From NCBI RefSeq assembly GCF_034347405.1, contig NZ_CP133778.1:4154001-4218000 (forward strand): a DNA stretch of 64,000 nt, written 5' to 3'. The DNA comes from Pseudomonas sp. CCC3.1. Its GTDB lineage: Bacteria > Pseudomonadota > Gammaproteobacteria > Pseudomonadales > Pseudomonadaceae. Of this stretch, positions 43,302 through 52,619 are shown piece by piece (position 1 is the first letter of the stretch; each line of letters begins with the position of its first letter). The position numbers were made by a program, and so were the translations under genes. Under the pieces are notes generated by a model. The model saw only the letters and a list, made by a program, of their open reading frames with translations, was not told where the DNA came from and made no database searches.

Positions 43302-46300
43302 CTAGTTTTTCTCGAATGGCTTGTCGAAGGTGATTTTCGGCTCGTTCCACGGGCCTTGAATGCTGTATTGCACGCTGGCAAAGCGCGACACCTGGTCACC
43401 GATCAGCTTGTTGAGCAAGAACATGGCCCCACCTGCCGCGGGCCCGCCCACCAACAGCGCGGCCAAGGGCAGGTTGTTGGTCACCGGCAGCGTCACCAGC
43501 AACTTGGCGTTGACCTGGTCGGTGACCATGTTCAACGTGCCATTGAGTTCAAGGTTAGTCGACGGGCCCGTCATGAGGATCGGCGTGGTGGTGCGGTACA
43601 CACCATTGCTGGCATTCAGGAACCCCTTGACCCGGTCGTAGCTCAAGCCTTTGCCAAACAGATCCGAGAAGTCCAGACGCAGGCGCCGGCCGATGGCGTT
43701 GAAGTTCAGCAAACCAAAAATACGCACGACTTGGGTGCTGCCATCCACCTCGACAAACTGACCTTTATTCAGCGTCGCATCCAGCGTGCCGGTGAACCGG
43801 TTGAGGCCGATCCAGGCCGGTGAGCCCGGCCATTTGCCATCGACGTCCACATGGAAGTCCTCACTGGTCACGCTTGGCGCAAAGCCCCATCCCTTCAGCA
43901 CGTTAGCCAGGTTGCCACCGCCCAGACGGCCTTTGTACCAACTGCTGCTGTTACCCGCGGTGCCCTCCCAACCGCCCGAGCCTTCCAGCAATAAGCCCTT
44001 GAGCCCCAGGCTCAGGTTGTTCAGATTGATCCCGCGAGTGGTCGGCCGAATGTTCAACGACCAGGCGCCCAACAAATCAGCGCCCTGATAAAGCTGACGA
44101 ATGATGATGTCCAGCGCCGGGATTTTACGCGGGTCGACCGACGCCAGAGGGTCCGGGGCGTTCACATCCGCGACCGCTTTGGGGTCAGGCGCAGGCAGGC
44201 GAATGGTCTGCATCGTCACTCTTATCGGCGCGCTCTTCGCATCTGGCAGCGTGACGGCGCCCGTGGCCTGCTTGCTGTCGATCTGTAGCCCCCAAGATGC
44301 CGCACTGCGCGTCATCTTCAGTTGCACCTGGTCGAGCTGAGTGCCGAAGGCGATGAGTTTGCCCACTTTGAAATCAGCACTGCTGAGCAGTTGTTTGGCG
44401 CTGCCGCCCGGGTCTTTTCCCGCATAGCGTTCGACCAGCGCCTGCCACGGGGCAACATCCAGTTCAGACAGTACGCCGCGAATACGCAGACCTTTGGTCG
44501 TCGGCAGCACAGGGTCGCCATCGCCCAGAAACAACTCGCCACGCCCCTCTTCAAACTTGCCGCCAGGCGCGGCAAAGGTCAGGTTGGCCAGATCACCGTA
44601 ATCAAACCAGTAACGGCGCTCAGCCCCCTGTAAGGTCATGCGAAACACCGTATTGCGGCTTTCATTGGTCGCGAGGCCAAACGGGGCGGGCAAGTCAATG
44701 ACCGCACCCTTTAGGCTGGAACTGACCCGCAACTGGCTGTCTGCGCCGTCCAAGGTGAGTTGCAACTGATAAGGCAGGTTGCCTGAGACCGGGATCGGCT
44801 GGTTGAATTTTAGCCAGTCGGTCAGCTTTTTAACCCCAACCTGGCCGCTCGCCACCACTCGGGTACTGATTTTGCCCGGCTTGCCGTCTGCAAAAATCTG
44901 CGCCGTGATCGGCTGACCGAAGGCGCGCGCGCTGATCCCTTTGCCGCTCAAGCCCTTGGCGCTGTCAAAGCGGAAATCACCCTTGAGCTGGGTCAACTCA
45001 AGCTCAGGGTCACTGATTTTCAGGCGGGCTTTATCTGTGGCGAAGTCCACCAGGATTTTCGGCTCAACGCTTTTTTCCAGCGGGATGTCGAGGTCAACCC
45101 GACCTTTCAGTGAACCTTCGCCTTGCCATCCGGCAAACGTCGACTCAGTACCAATCGGCGCTTCCTGCAGAATTTTCAGGCCATCACCCAACCCGCCGTC
45201 GAAATCCCCATCCAAAAACAGATGGCTGACCTTGCCGGTCGGTACGTGGGGAATATTGACCGCGACATTGCGCACCTGGGTGTCGAGCAACTGGCCTTTG
45301 CTGGCCATGATCCGAACGCCGCTGTCTTCGATAAAGACGTCACCGGACACATTGCGCACATGCGGCCAGCCCGGCTGAAAAGCCAGCTCGGCGCCGTGAA
45401 CCTTGAAGAACAGGCTGATATTGCGCGCTGCGGCGACTGCATCGTGGTCGAGCGAGCCCTGATACTGGAAAAAGCCTTCTTCAACAGCGCCCTTGATAAT
45501 CGCCGTGCTCAGCCATTCGGCGAGCGCCGGGCTCAAGACCTCGGGCAAGTATTTGGGGGTGAATCGGCCATCGCCATCGGTCAGACCGACGCGCAGGTCC
45601 ATGTAGTCTTCTGCTGAATGGTCCATATGGATACGGATCAGGAAGTCAGCAGCAATCTTGCCCTCTTCACCCAGCACTTTGATGTAAGGCGCAATCAGGG
45701 TGAAGCTGTTCTTGTCCAGCGTCCATTTGAGCAAGGCGTTGGCTTGCAGGTACTGCCAGGGCTTGGCGAAGATCGGGTCCAGGTGCAGTGAAAAGTCTTT
45801 GCTGTCGAGTCGCAGCTCGCCCTTGCCCAAGTCACCGCTGATCAAACCGCTGACGTTACGCGCAGCCGGAGCACCGTGGGTGGCATTGAAGCCAACTTGC
45901 TGCAAGTTAGCGGCAAAGCTGATTTTTTGATCGTCTGTGGCATTGGGCCGATAGTCCGCCAGCACATTGCGCAAGGTGCCGGTGACATTCAGTTGATCAA
46001 TCACCTTGGCCACCGCGTCCGGCAACGGCGCCAGCGAGTCCATCAAAGGCGTGATCGGCGTCAGGTCCAGATGATCGGCCTGCAAGTGCCAGCGTTCCTG
46101 CTCGTCGTCCGTTGCGGCGAACTGCTGCAACTGCATCCGGGTTTCCCAGCGTTTATCACCGAGGCTCATCGCCAAGGAGTCGAGCACCACATTGAAACCC
46201 TGCTTGCCTCGCTGCACCCAGGCATGCAGGGCGAGGTTTTCAATAGTTTCGGGTTTGCGATCTGCGTAGGCACCGCTCAGCTTGGGTGCATTCAAGCGCG

Positions 46301-47114
46301 CAACCGCGCTTTGCACAGTGCCCTCGCCCCAGTTAAACCAGAATTCGCCACCGGCTTTGAGCTCAGACACTTTCCACGGCTGCATCAGGCTGGCCGGCAG
46401 CCATTTCGCCCAATCACTTTGCGGCAGGCTGACATAGGCCTGGGCCGCACCCTCGCGCCAGCGGCTGGCGTTTACCTGGGTCTTGAGGCTGATCGCAACG
46501 GGCTGCCCATCGGGCAAGGTCAAGCGTGCGTCGAGGCGTTGATCAGACGCGCCGACGTCCAGCGTCATCCCGACATACGTCAGGGTCAGCGGCGCTTGCT
46601 TGTAAGGTTCGAGGGTGACTTGACTGTCGAGCACGGAAACCCGCGCCACTCGCTGCAATTGATTGAGCAGTTGTTCGGGGTCCAGCGGTTGGTCGTCCTG
46701 TACAGGCAAGCCTTCAAGCGCCCAGTGACCGTCCTGACCCTGACGCACGCTCAGATTCAGGCCATCCAGTTGCACATGAGCAAGACGAATATCGCGGTTC
46801 AGCAGGCTGGCCCAGACATCAGGCACCACCTGCACTTCATCCAGACGCAGGGCGCTGTTGCCCTCGCCAACCATCACGTCATGCGCCAGCAGCACGGGGG
46901 CCATGCCTTTCCAGCTGCCTTCGAGGCTGCCGATGGTCAACGGCATGCCCAAGGCCTCACGGGCTTTGCTCTGGACGTCTACGCGGTACTCAGCAATCAG
47001 CGGCGTCAGTTCGCGGCCCAAGCTGACGTACAGCGCCATAAGTACCAGCACCATGGCACATAGACCGAATCCCCAGCGGGTCAGCGCGGCAAAAAAGCGT
47101 GGTAGACGCTCCAT
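43302..47114 (-). CDS. yhdP: YhdP-family AsmA-like envelope protein
   Basis: 1270 residues. An N-terminal transmembrane helix (about 14-32) and a very long periplasmic beta-rich body ending in the AsmA-2-like domain ('GGPAAGGAMFLLNKLIGDQVSRF' read in parts, 'YSIQGPWNEPKI'). Members of this AsmA-like group (YhdP, TamB, YdbH) are thought to bridge the periplasm and carry phospholipid to the outer membrane. The largest gene in the window; next to rng as in E. coli. Confidence 0.95.
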   Translation of the reverse strand: MERLPRFFAALTRWGFGLCAMVLVLMALYVSLGRELTPLIAEYRVDVQSKAREALGMPLTIGSLEGSWKGMAPVLLAHDVMVGEGNSALRLDEVQVVPDVWASLLNRDIRLAHVQLDGLNLSVRQGQDGHWALEGLPVQDDQPLDPEQLLNQLQRVARVSVLDSQVTLEPYKQAPLTLTYVGMTLDVGASDQRLDARLTLPDGQPVAISLKTQVNASRWREGAAQAYVSLPQSDWAKWLPASLMQPWKVSELKAGGEFWFNWGEGTVQSAVARLNAPKLSGAYADRKPETIENLALHAWVQRGKQGFNVVLDSLAMSLGDKRWETRMQLQQFAATDDEQERWHLQADHLDLTPITPLMDSLAPLPDAVAKVIDQLNVTGTLRNVLADYRPNATDDQKISFAANLQQVGFNATHGAPAARNVSGLISGDLGKGELRLDSKDFSLHLDPIFAKPWQYLQANALLKWTLDKNSFTLIAPYIKVLGEEGKIAADFLIRIHMDHSAEDYMDLRVGLTDGDGRFTPKYLPEVLSPALAEWLSTAIIKGAVEEGFFQYQGSLDHDAVAAARNISLFFKVHGAELAFQPGWPHVRNVSGDVFIEDSGVRIMASKGQLLDTQVRNVAVNIPHVPTGKVSHLFLDGDFDGGLGDGLKILQEAPIGTESTFAGWQGEGSLKGRVDLDIPLEKSVEPKILVDFATDKARLKISDPELELTQLKGDFRFDSAKGLSGKGISARAFGQPITAQIFADGKPGKISTRVVASGQVGVKKLTDWLKFNQPIPVSGNLPYQLQLTLDGADSQLRVSSSLKGAVIDLPAPFGLATNESRNTVFRMTLQGAERRYWFDYGDLANLTFAAPGGKFEEGRGELFLGDGDPVLPTTKGLRIRGVLSELDVAPWQALVERYAGKDPGGSAKQLLSSADFKVGKLIAFGTQLDQVQLKMTRSAASWGLQIDSKQATGAVTLPDAKSAPIRVTMQTIRLPAPDPKAVADVNAPDPLASVDPRKIPALDIIIRQLYQGADLLGAWSLNIRPTTRGINLNNLSLGLKGLLLEGSGGWEGTAGNSSSWYKGRLGGGNLANVLKGWGFAPSVTSEDFHVDVDGKWPGSPAWIGLNRFTGTLDATLNKGQFVEVDGSTQVVRIFGLLNFNAIGRRLRLDFSDLFGKGLSYDRVKGFLNASNGVYRTTTPILMTGPSTNLELNGTLNMVTDQVNAKLLVTLPVTNNLPLAALLVGGPAAGGAMFLLNKLIGDQVSRFASVQYSIQGPWNEPKITFDKPFEKN

Positions 47115-47192
47115 GTCAGGTGGCCCCTTTAGTGATGGTCAAAGGGGCTGATAAACCCAGCTCCCGGTCGTACAAATGCGACTTCAAATACT

Positions 47193-48650
47193 TCAGAGCA
47201 GTACCACGTCGTATTGTTCCTGCGAGTACATGGTTTCGACCTGAAAACGAATCGTACGGCCAATAAACCCTTCCAGTTCTGCAACGTTGCCTGATTCTTC
47301 GTCCAGCAAGCGATCAACCACTCTCTGGCTGGCCAATACACGATAGCCAACAGCTTGATAGGCGCGGGCCTCACGGAGAATTTCCCGGAAGATTTCGTAG
47401 CAAATGGTTTCAGGGGTCTTCAATTTGCCACGGCCCTGGCAACACACGCAGGGTTCGCACAGCACCTGCTCCAGGCTTTCACGGGTACGTTTGCGGGTCA
47501 TCTGCACCAGGCCCAACTCGGTTATCCCGATGATGTTGGTCTTGGCATGATCGCGTTCGAGCTGTTTTTCGAGGGTCCGCAGCACCTGACGCTGGTGCTC
47601 TTCATCTTCCATGTCGATGAAATCGATGATGATGATGCCGCCCAGATTGCGCAGGCGCAGTTGCCGGGCAATGGCGGTGGCCGCTTCGAGGTTGGTCTTG
47701 AAGATGGTTTCTTCGAGGTTGCGATGGCCGACAAACGCGCCGGTATTGACGTCGATGGTGGTCATGGCTTCTGCCGGATCGACCACCAGATAGCCGCCCG
47801 ACTTGAGCGGGACCTTGCGGTCCAGCGCTTTCTGGATTTCGCTTTCAACGCCGTACAGGTCAAAAATAGGCCGCTCACCAGGGTAATGCTCAAGGCGGTC
47901 GGCGATTTCCGGCATCAGCTCAGCCACAAACTGAGTAGTCTTCTGGAAGGTTTCACGCGAATCGATACGAATTTTCTCGATCTTAGGGCTGACCAGATCG
48001 CGCAAGGTGCGCAGCGCCAGGCCCAGATCTTCGTAAATCACACTCGGGGCGCCAGCGGTTTTGATCTGCAAACCGATCTGATCCCACAGGCGGCGCAGGT
48101 AGCGAATGTCCATGAGGATTTCATCCGCACCAGCCCCTTCGGCTGCTGTGCGCAGGATAAAACCGCCCGCTTCCTTGATGCCTTCTTGCGCCACGCAATC
48201 ACTGACCACCTGCTTCAGGCGCTCTCGTTCGGCTTCATCTTCGATTTTCAGCGAAATACCGACATGCGCCGTACGCGGCATGTACACCAGATAACGCGAA
48301 GGAATCGACAGTTGAGTCGTCAGACGCGCACCTTTTGAGGCAATCGGGTCTTTGGTGACTTGCACCACCAGACTTTGGCCTTCGTGCACCAGTGCGCTGA
48401 TGCTCTCAACGGCCTGGCCTTCACGCAGGGAAATTTCGGAGGCGTGGATAAAGGCTGCACGGTCCAGCCCGATATCGACAAAGGCGGCCTGCATGCCGGG
48501 TAAAACCCTGACCACCTTGCCTTTGTAAATGTTGCCAACAATGCCACGGCGCTGGGTACGCTCGACATGCACCTCTTGCAGAACACCGTTCTCTACCACC
48601 GCCACGCGCGATTCCATCGGCGTGATGTTGATCAGGATCTCTTCACTCAT
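47193..48650 (-). CDS. rng: Ribonuclease G
   Basis: 485 residues: an N-terminal S1-like domain ('RGIVGNIYKGKVVRVLPGMQAAFVDIGLDR' read in parts), the DEAD-like catalytic residues in 'TIDVNTGAFVG' and 'IIIDFIDM', and the zinc-link CEPCVCCQGRG. Processes 5' ends of 16S rRNA and some mRNAs. The start at MSEEILINITP (48650) is the family start; an upstream TTG/ATG reading is not conserved. Confidence 0.97.
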   Translation of the reverse strand: MSEEILINITPMESRVAVVENGVLQEVHVERTQRRGIVGNIYKGKVVRVLPGMQAAFVDIGLDRAAFIHASEISLREGQAVESISALVHEGQSLVVQVTKDPIASKGARLTTQLSIPSRYLVYMPRTAHVGISLKIEDEAERERLKQVVSDCVAQEGIKEAGGFILRTAAEGAGADEILMDIRYLRRLWDQIGLQIKTAGAPSVIYEDLGLALRTLRDLVSPKIEKIRIDSRETFQKTTQFVAELMPEIADRLEHYPGERPIFDLYGVESEIQKALDRKVPLKSGGYLVVDPAEAMTTIDVNTGAFVGHRNLEETIFKTNLEAATAIARQLRLRNLGGIIIIDFIDMEDEEHQRQVLRTLEKQLERDHAKTNIIGITELGLVQMTRKRTRESLEQVLCEPCVCCQGRGKLKTPETICYEIFREILREARAYQAVGYRVLASQRVVDRLLDEESGNVAELEGFIGRTIRFQVETMYSQEQYDVVLL

Positions 48651-48707
48651 GGCTGGGTCTCGTTCAGGCGTCATCACATTAGTGCCAAGTCACGTAGGGC
48701 GCGGTGT

Positions 48708-49313
48708 TCAGCGCACGGAAAGGTTTTGCCAGCAAGGTATGCCAAATTGCCCGAGCAGTTCTGCGGTTTCGCAGACGGGCAACCCCACAACACCGGAATA
48801 ACTGCCATTGAGGCTGGCCACAAACACCGCGGCCAACCCCTGAATGGCGTATCCACCGGCTTTATCCTGCGGTTCTCCGCTGGCCCAATAGAGGGCGGCT
48901 TCTTGCTGGCTGATGCTTCTAAAACTGACCCGGCTGCACACCACTCGGGTTTCGCAGCGCTCGGCCTCAATAATGGCAATGGCCGTCAATACTTCATGCT
49001 CCCGGCCAGATAACGCCATGAGCATAGCCAAGGCATCCGCCTCGTCGACCGGTTTACCAAGAATCTGTTCGTCCAGCACCACGGCCGTGTCGGCGCCCAA
49101 GACGCAACAGGCAGCGTCAGGGGTCGATGTCAGCAAGTGCTCACGCCCCGCCCGAGCCTTTTCTCGCGCCAGGCGCTCGACATAGGCCGCAGGGGGTTCG
49201 TCAGGGAGAGGGGTTTCGTCAATCGAGGCACTGACCACGCTGAACGACACGCCGATTTGAGTCAGTAACTCGCGTCGACGCGGTGAGCCAGAGGCCAGAA
49301 AAAGCGGAGTCAT
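48708..49313 (-). CDS. Maf-family nucleotide pyrophosphatase (YhdE-like)
   Basis: 201 residues: ASGSPRRRELL at the N-terminus, 'DETPLPDEPPAAYVERLAREKA' (read in parts), 'VLGADTAVVLD' and 'DKAGGYAIQG'. The RR-x-LL and context (mreBCD-maf-rng) match YhdE, which hydrolyses dTTP/UTP and modified nucleotides. GGAGA eight bases before ATG 49313 fixes the start; the longer upstream reading is not family-like. Confidence 0.94.
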   Translation of the reverse strand: MTPLFLASGSPRRRELLTQIGVSFSVVSASIDETPLPDEPPAAYVERLAREKARAGREHLLTSTPDAACCVLGADTAVVLDEQILGKPVDEADALAMLMALSGREHEVLTAIAIIEAERCETRVVCSRVSFRSISQQEAALYWASGEPQDKAGGYAIQGLAAVFVASLNGSYSGVVGLPVCETAELLGQFGIPCWQNLSVR

Positions 49314-49365
49314 CAAGACATCTCCCTGTCGAGGTGCACAAACCAGGAAATGGCTCGCGATTGCA

Positions 49366-49854
49366 TTAATTGATTTTGAAACGTCGGCGCAACCCACGCA
49401 GTCCATAACTGACCCACGGCCATAGCAACGCACTGACCAACGCAGGCAATACCAGCGCCAGAGTCGGCTGACGATTACCGGTCAAGGCGCTGAGCCAGAG
49501 CTGAGCCAATTGAGCCAGACCAAAAATCACCAGAATGACCAGGCTTTGCTGCCACATCGGGAACGTACGCAGACGCTGCTGAAGCGACAACACCAAAAAG
49601 GTGATGAGGGCCAGAATCAAGGCGTTCTGCCCTAGCAAAGTGCCATACAACACGTCTTCTGTCAGGCCCAGGCACCATGCGGTGACCATGCCCACCTTGT
49701 GCGGCAAGGCCAACGCCCAGAACGCCAGCAACAACGCCAGCCACAATGGACGCAGGACTTCCATGAACTGCGGCAACGGAGAAACGCTGAGCAACAGACC
49801 GATGGCAAATGTCAGCCAGACAATCCAGCCATTGCGCGAATGATTACCCGCCAT
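49366..49854 (-). CDS. mreD: Rod shape-determining protein MreD
   Basis: 162-residue inner-membrane protein with about five hydrophobic segments ('WIVWLTFAIGLLLSV', 'LWLALLLAFWALALPHKVG', 'GLTEDVLYGTLLGQNAL'). Part of the elongasome with MreB, MreC, RodA and PBP2. Its start overlaps the mreC stop by one base. Confidence 0.95.
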   Translation of the reverse strand: MAGNHSRNGWIVWLTFAIGLLLSVSPLPQFMEVLRPLWLALLLAFWALALPHKVGMVTAWCLGLTEDVLYGTLLGQNALILALITFLVLSLQQRLRTFPMWQQSLVILVIFGLAQLAQLWLSALTGNRQPTLALVLPALVSALLWPWVSYGLRGLRRRFKIN

Positions 49855-50924
49855 TATTGCCTCTCCTGAGTAGTGGCCGGCGCAGCGGCTGGCGGCTTGG
49901 CTGCGGCAGGAGCTGGTTTTTTCACAACCTTTTGCTCAGCCGCCACCGGGGCAGGCGCCGCAGTTGGGGCGGCAGCCGGAGTTGCCGATGCAGGCACTGG
50001 CGTGACAGGTTTAGGCACGGTCGCGGGAACAATCGGTGGCGCTTCGCCCTTTTGCTCAGCTTCTTGGGCTTGAGCCGCGTCATTGGCGCGCTCTTCCGGG
50101 GTTCGGCTGTCGCTGAACACCAGCAGCAAATAACGGCTGCGATTCAAAGCGGCGGTCGGAACGGCACGCACGATGGCGAATGGCTGGCCAGAGTCATGAA
50201 TGACTTCTTTCACGGTCGCGACCGGGTAACCGGCCGGGAATCGCTGGCCCAAACCAGAGCTGACCAGCAGGTCGCCCTCTTTGATGTCGGCCGTGTCAGC
50301 CACGTGACGCAGTTCGAGGCGCTCAGGGTTACCGGTGCCGCTGGCAATCGCGCGCAGACCGTTGCGATTCACCTGCACCGGGATGCTGTGGGTGGTGTCG
50401 GTGAGCAACAGTACACGCGAGGTGTACGGCATCAGCTCAACCACCTGGCCCATCAAACCGCGTGCATCGAGCACCGGCTGACCCAGCACGACACCGTCGC
50501 GCTCACCCTTGTTGATGATGATGCGGTGGGTAAAGGGATTGGGGTCCATACCGATCAACTCGGCCACTTCGACCTTTTCGTTGACCAACGCGGAGGAGTT
50601 CAGCAACTCGCGCAGGCGAACGTTCTGCTCGGTCAAGGCAGCCAGCTTTTGCATGCGGCCTTGAAGCAGAAGGTTTTCAGTTTTGAGTTTCTCGTTTTCA
50701 GCCACCAGCTCAGTGCGACTGCCGAATTGGCTGGCAACCCCCTGAAACAGGCGTTGCGGCAAATCGGTAATCCAATAAGTCTGCATCAGCACCAGCGACA
50801 TTTGACTGCGTACTGGCTTGAGCAACGTAAAGCGGGCATCGACCACCATCAGCGCGACCGATAGCACGACCAGCACTAGAAAGCGCACGCCCAATGAGGG
50901 GCCTTTGGAGAAGAGCGGTTTAAT
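49854..50924 (-). CDS. mreC: Cell shape-determining protein MreC, probable ATT start
   Basis: About 356 residues: a transmembrane helix (about 14-31), a coiled coil (about 70-105, 'AENEKLKTENLLLQGRMQKL'), the beta-rich MreC core and a Pro/Ala-rich tail (last 70 residues) ending in TQERQ. The conserved N-terminus (I/M)KPLFSKGPSLGVRFLV is encoded from an ATT codon at 50924-50922, preceded by GGAGGAG at ideal spacing. No ATG, GTG or TTG is in frame between the upstream stop and this point. The first standard alternatives (TTG 50894, GTG 50888) would cut off 10-12 conserved residues and have only AAAGG upstream. Confidence 0.85.
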   Translation of the reverse strand: MKPLFSKGPSLGVRFLVLVVLSVALMVVDARFTLLKPVRSQMSLVLMQTYWITDLPQRLFQGVASQFGSRTELVAENEKLKTENLLLQGRMQKLAALTEQNVRLRELLNSSALVNEKVEVAELIGMDPNPFTHRIIINKGERDGVVLGQPVLDARGLMGQVVELMPYTSRVLLLTDTTHSIPVQVNRNGLRAIASGTGNPERLELRHVADTADIKEGDLLVSSGLGQRFPAGYPVATVKEVIHDSGQPFAIVRAVPTAALNRSRYLLLVFSDSRTPEERANDAAQAQEAEQKGEAPPIVPATVPKPVTPVPASATPAAAPTAAPAPVAAEQKVVKKPAPAAAKPPAAAPATTQERQ

Positions 50925-51067
50925 AGGCCGCTCCTCCGGGGCAAGTGTTCAATGTATTCATACGGCGTCAAAGCGGCCTGGATGAAGATTGACAGAAGAT
51001 AAACGCCAAAAGGCAGCACTGCAAAGTGCTACCTTCGGGTGATAACCATAGGACTGCACCAACGATC

Positions 51068-52105
51068 TTATTCGCTGGAAAGCAGGTCCATCGTGTGTTT
51101 ATCCATCATTTCCAGCGCACGGCCACCACCACGAGCAACGCAGGTCAGCGGGTCTTCGGCAACAATCACCGGCAGGCCAGTTTCCTGAGACAGCAACTTG
51201 TCGAGGTCACGCAACAAGGCGCCACCACCGGTCAGTACCAGTCCGCGCTCTGCGATGTCCGAAGCCAGCTCTGGTGGAGACTGCTCCAGTGCGCTTTTCA
51301 CGGCCTGAACGATGGTTGCCAGCGACTCTTGCAGAGCCTCAAGCACTTCATTGGAGTTCAGGGTGAAAGCACGTGGAACGCCTTCAGCCAGGTTACGGCC
51401 ACGTACGTCGACTTCACGTACTTCACCACCCGGGTAGGCGGTGCCGATTTCCTGCTTGATGCGCTCAGCGGTCGATTCACCGATCAGGCTGCCGTAGTTA
51501 CGGCGCACATAGGTGATGATCGCTTCGTCGAAACGGTCGCCGCCAACCCGTACGGATTCAGCGTAAACCACACCGTTCAGGGAGATCAGCGCGATTTCAG
51601 TGGTACCACCACCGATATCGACAACCATCGAGCCGCGTGCTTCTTCAACCGGCAGGCCTGCACCGATGGCCGCAGCCATGGGTTCTTCAATCAGGAACAC
51701 TTCACGGGCACCGGCGCCGAGCGCCGATTCACGAATGGCGCGACGCTCTACCTGAGTCGATTTGCACGGTACGCAAATCAAAACCCGAGGGCTTGGCTGC
51801 AGAAAGCTGTTTTCGTGCACTTTGTTGATGAAGTACTGCAACATCTTTTCGCAAACACTGAAGTCGGCAATCACGCCATCCTTCATCGGACGAATGGCAG
51901 CAATGTTGCCCGGTGTACGGCCGAGCATGCGCTTGGCCTCTGTGCCGACGGCAACGACACTTTTCTGGTTACCGTGCGTCCGAATAGCCACAACTGATGG
52001 CTCATTCAGGACAATACCGCGCTCACGCACGTAAATAAGGGTGTTGGCAGTGCCCAGGTCGATGGAAAGATCGCTGGAAAACATGCCACGCAGTTTCTTG
52101 AACAT
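51068..52105 (-). CDS. mreB: Actin-like rod-shape protein MreB
   Basis: 345 residues: phosphate-1 'SIDLGTANTLIYV' (about 14-26), phosphate-2 'VVDIGGGTTEIALISLNG', the adenosine motif 'LTGGGALLRDLDKLL'. Forms membrane-bound filaments that guide wall elongation. First gene of mreB-mreC-mreD-maf-rng-yhdP, all on the minus strand. Divergent from gatC. Confidence 0.99.
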   Translation of the reverse strand: MFKKLRGMFSSDLSIDLGTANTLIYVRERGIVLNEPSVVAIRTHGNQKSVVAVGTEAKRMLGRTPGNIAAIRPMKDGVIADFSVCEKMLQYFINKVHENSFLQPSPRVLICVPCKSTQVERRAIRESALGAGAREVFLIEEPMAAAIGAGLPVEEARGSMVVDIGGGTTEIALISLNGVVYAESVRVGGDRFDEAIITYVRRNYGSLIGESTAERIKQEIGTAYPGGEVREVDVRGRNLAEGVPRAFTLNSNEVLEALQESLATIVQAVKSALEQSPPELASDIAERGLVLTGGGALLRDLDKLLSQETGLPVIVAEDPLTCVARGGGRALEMMDKHTMDLLSSE

Positions 52106-52315
52106 GGGAAAGGGACCCTAGGCAACGCGTGGGTAAAAAAGTGCGGCAAACTCTAACAACGACAGGGATTTTGGGCAAGGCGCCAATATGTTAAATTGAC
52201 CGCTTTTCCGTGCACCAACCCCCACAATCGCGGCCATATGACCGTAGAAATGCGGTAGTGTTCCGACAATCTAACACACGGATAGCATCCGTCCTGTTTT
52301 CCACTGGAGAATCCC

Positions 52316-52603
52316 ATGGCGCTTGAACGCTCCGACGTGGAAAAAATCGCACATTTGGCCCGTCTGGGTCTCAATGATGCCGATATCCCACGCACCACCG
52401 AAGCCCTTAATAGCATTCTGGGGCTGATTGATCAGATGCAGGCTGTCGACACCAATGGCATCGAGCCTCTGGCCCACCCACTGGAAGCCAGCCAGCGCCT
52501 GCGCGCAGACGTCGTGACTGAAAGCAATCATCGCGAGGCTTACCAGTCCATCGCACCAGCGGTCGAAAACGGCCTCTATCTGGTTCCGAAAGTCATCGAG
52601 TAA
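52316..52603 (+). CDS. gatC: Asp-tRNA(Asn)/Glu-tRNA(Gln) amidotransferase subunit C
   Basis: 95 residues with 'EKIAHLARLGL', 'ILGLIDQMQAVDTNGIEPLAHP' (read in parts) and 'LRADVVTE'. Small subunit that stabilises GatA. First gene of gatC-gatA-gatB; CTGGAGAATCCC before the ATG is a good ribosome site. Confidence 0.97.
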   Translation: MALERSDVEKIAHLARLGLNDADIPRTTEALNSILGLIDQMQAVDTNGIEPLAHPLEASQRLRADVVTESNHREAYQSIAPAVENGLYLVPKVIE

Positions 52604-52619
52604 AAGGGAAAGAGCCTGC

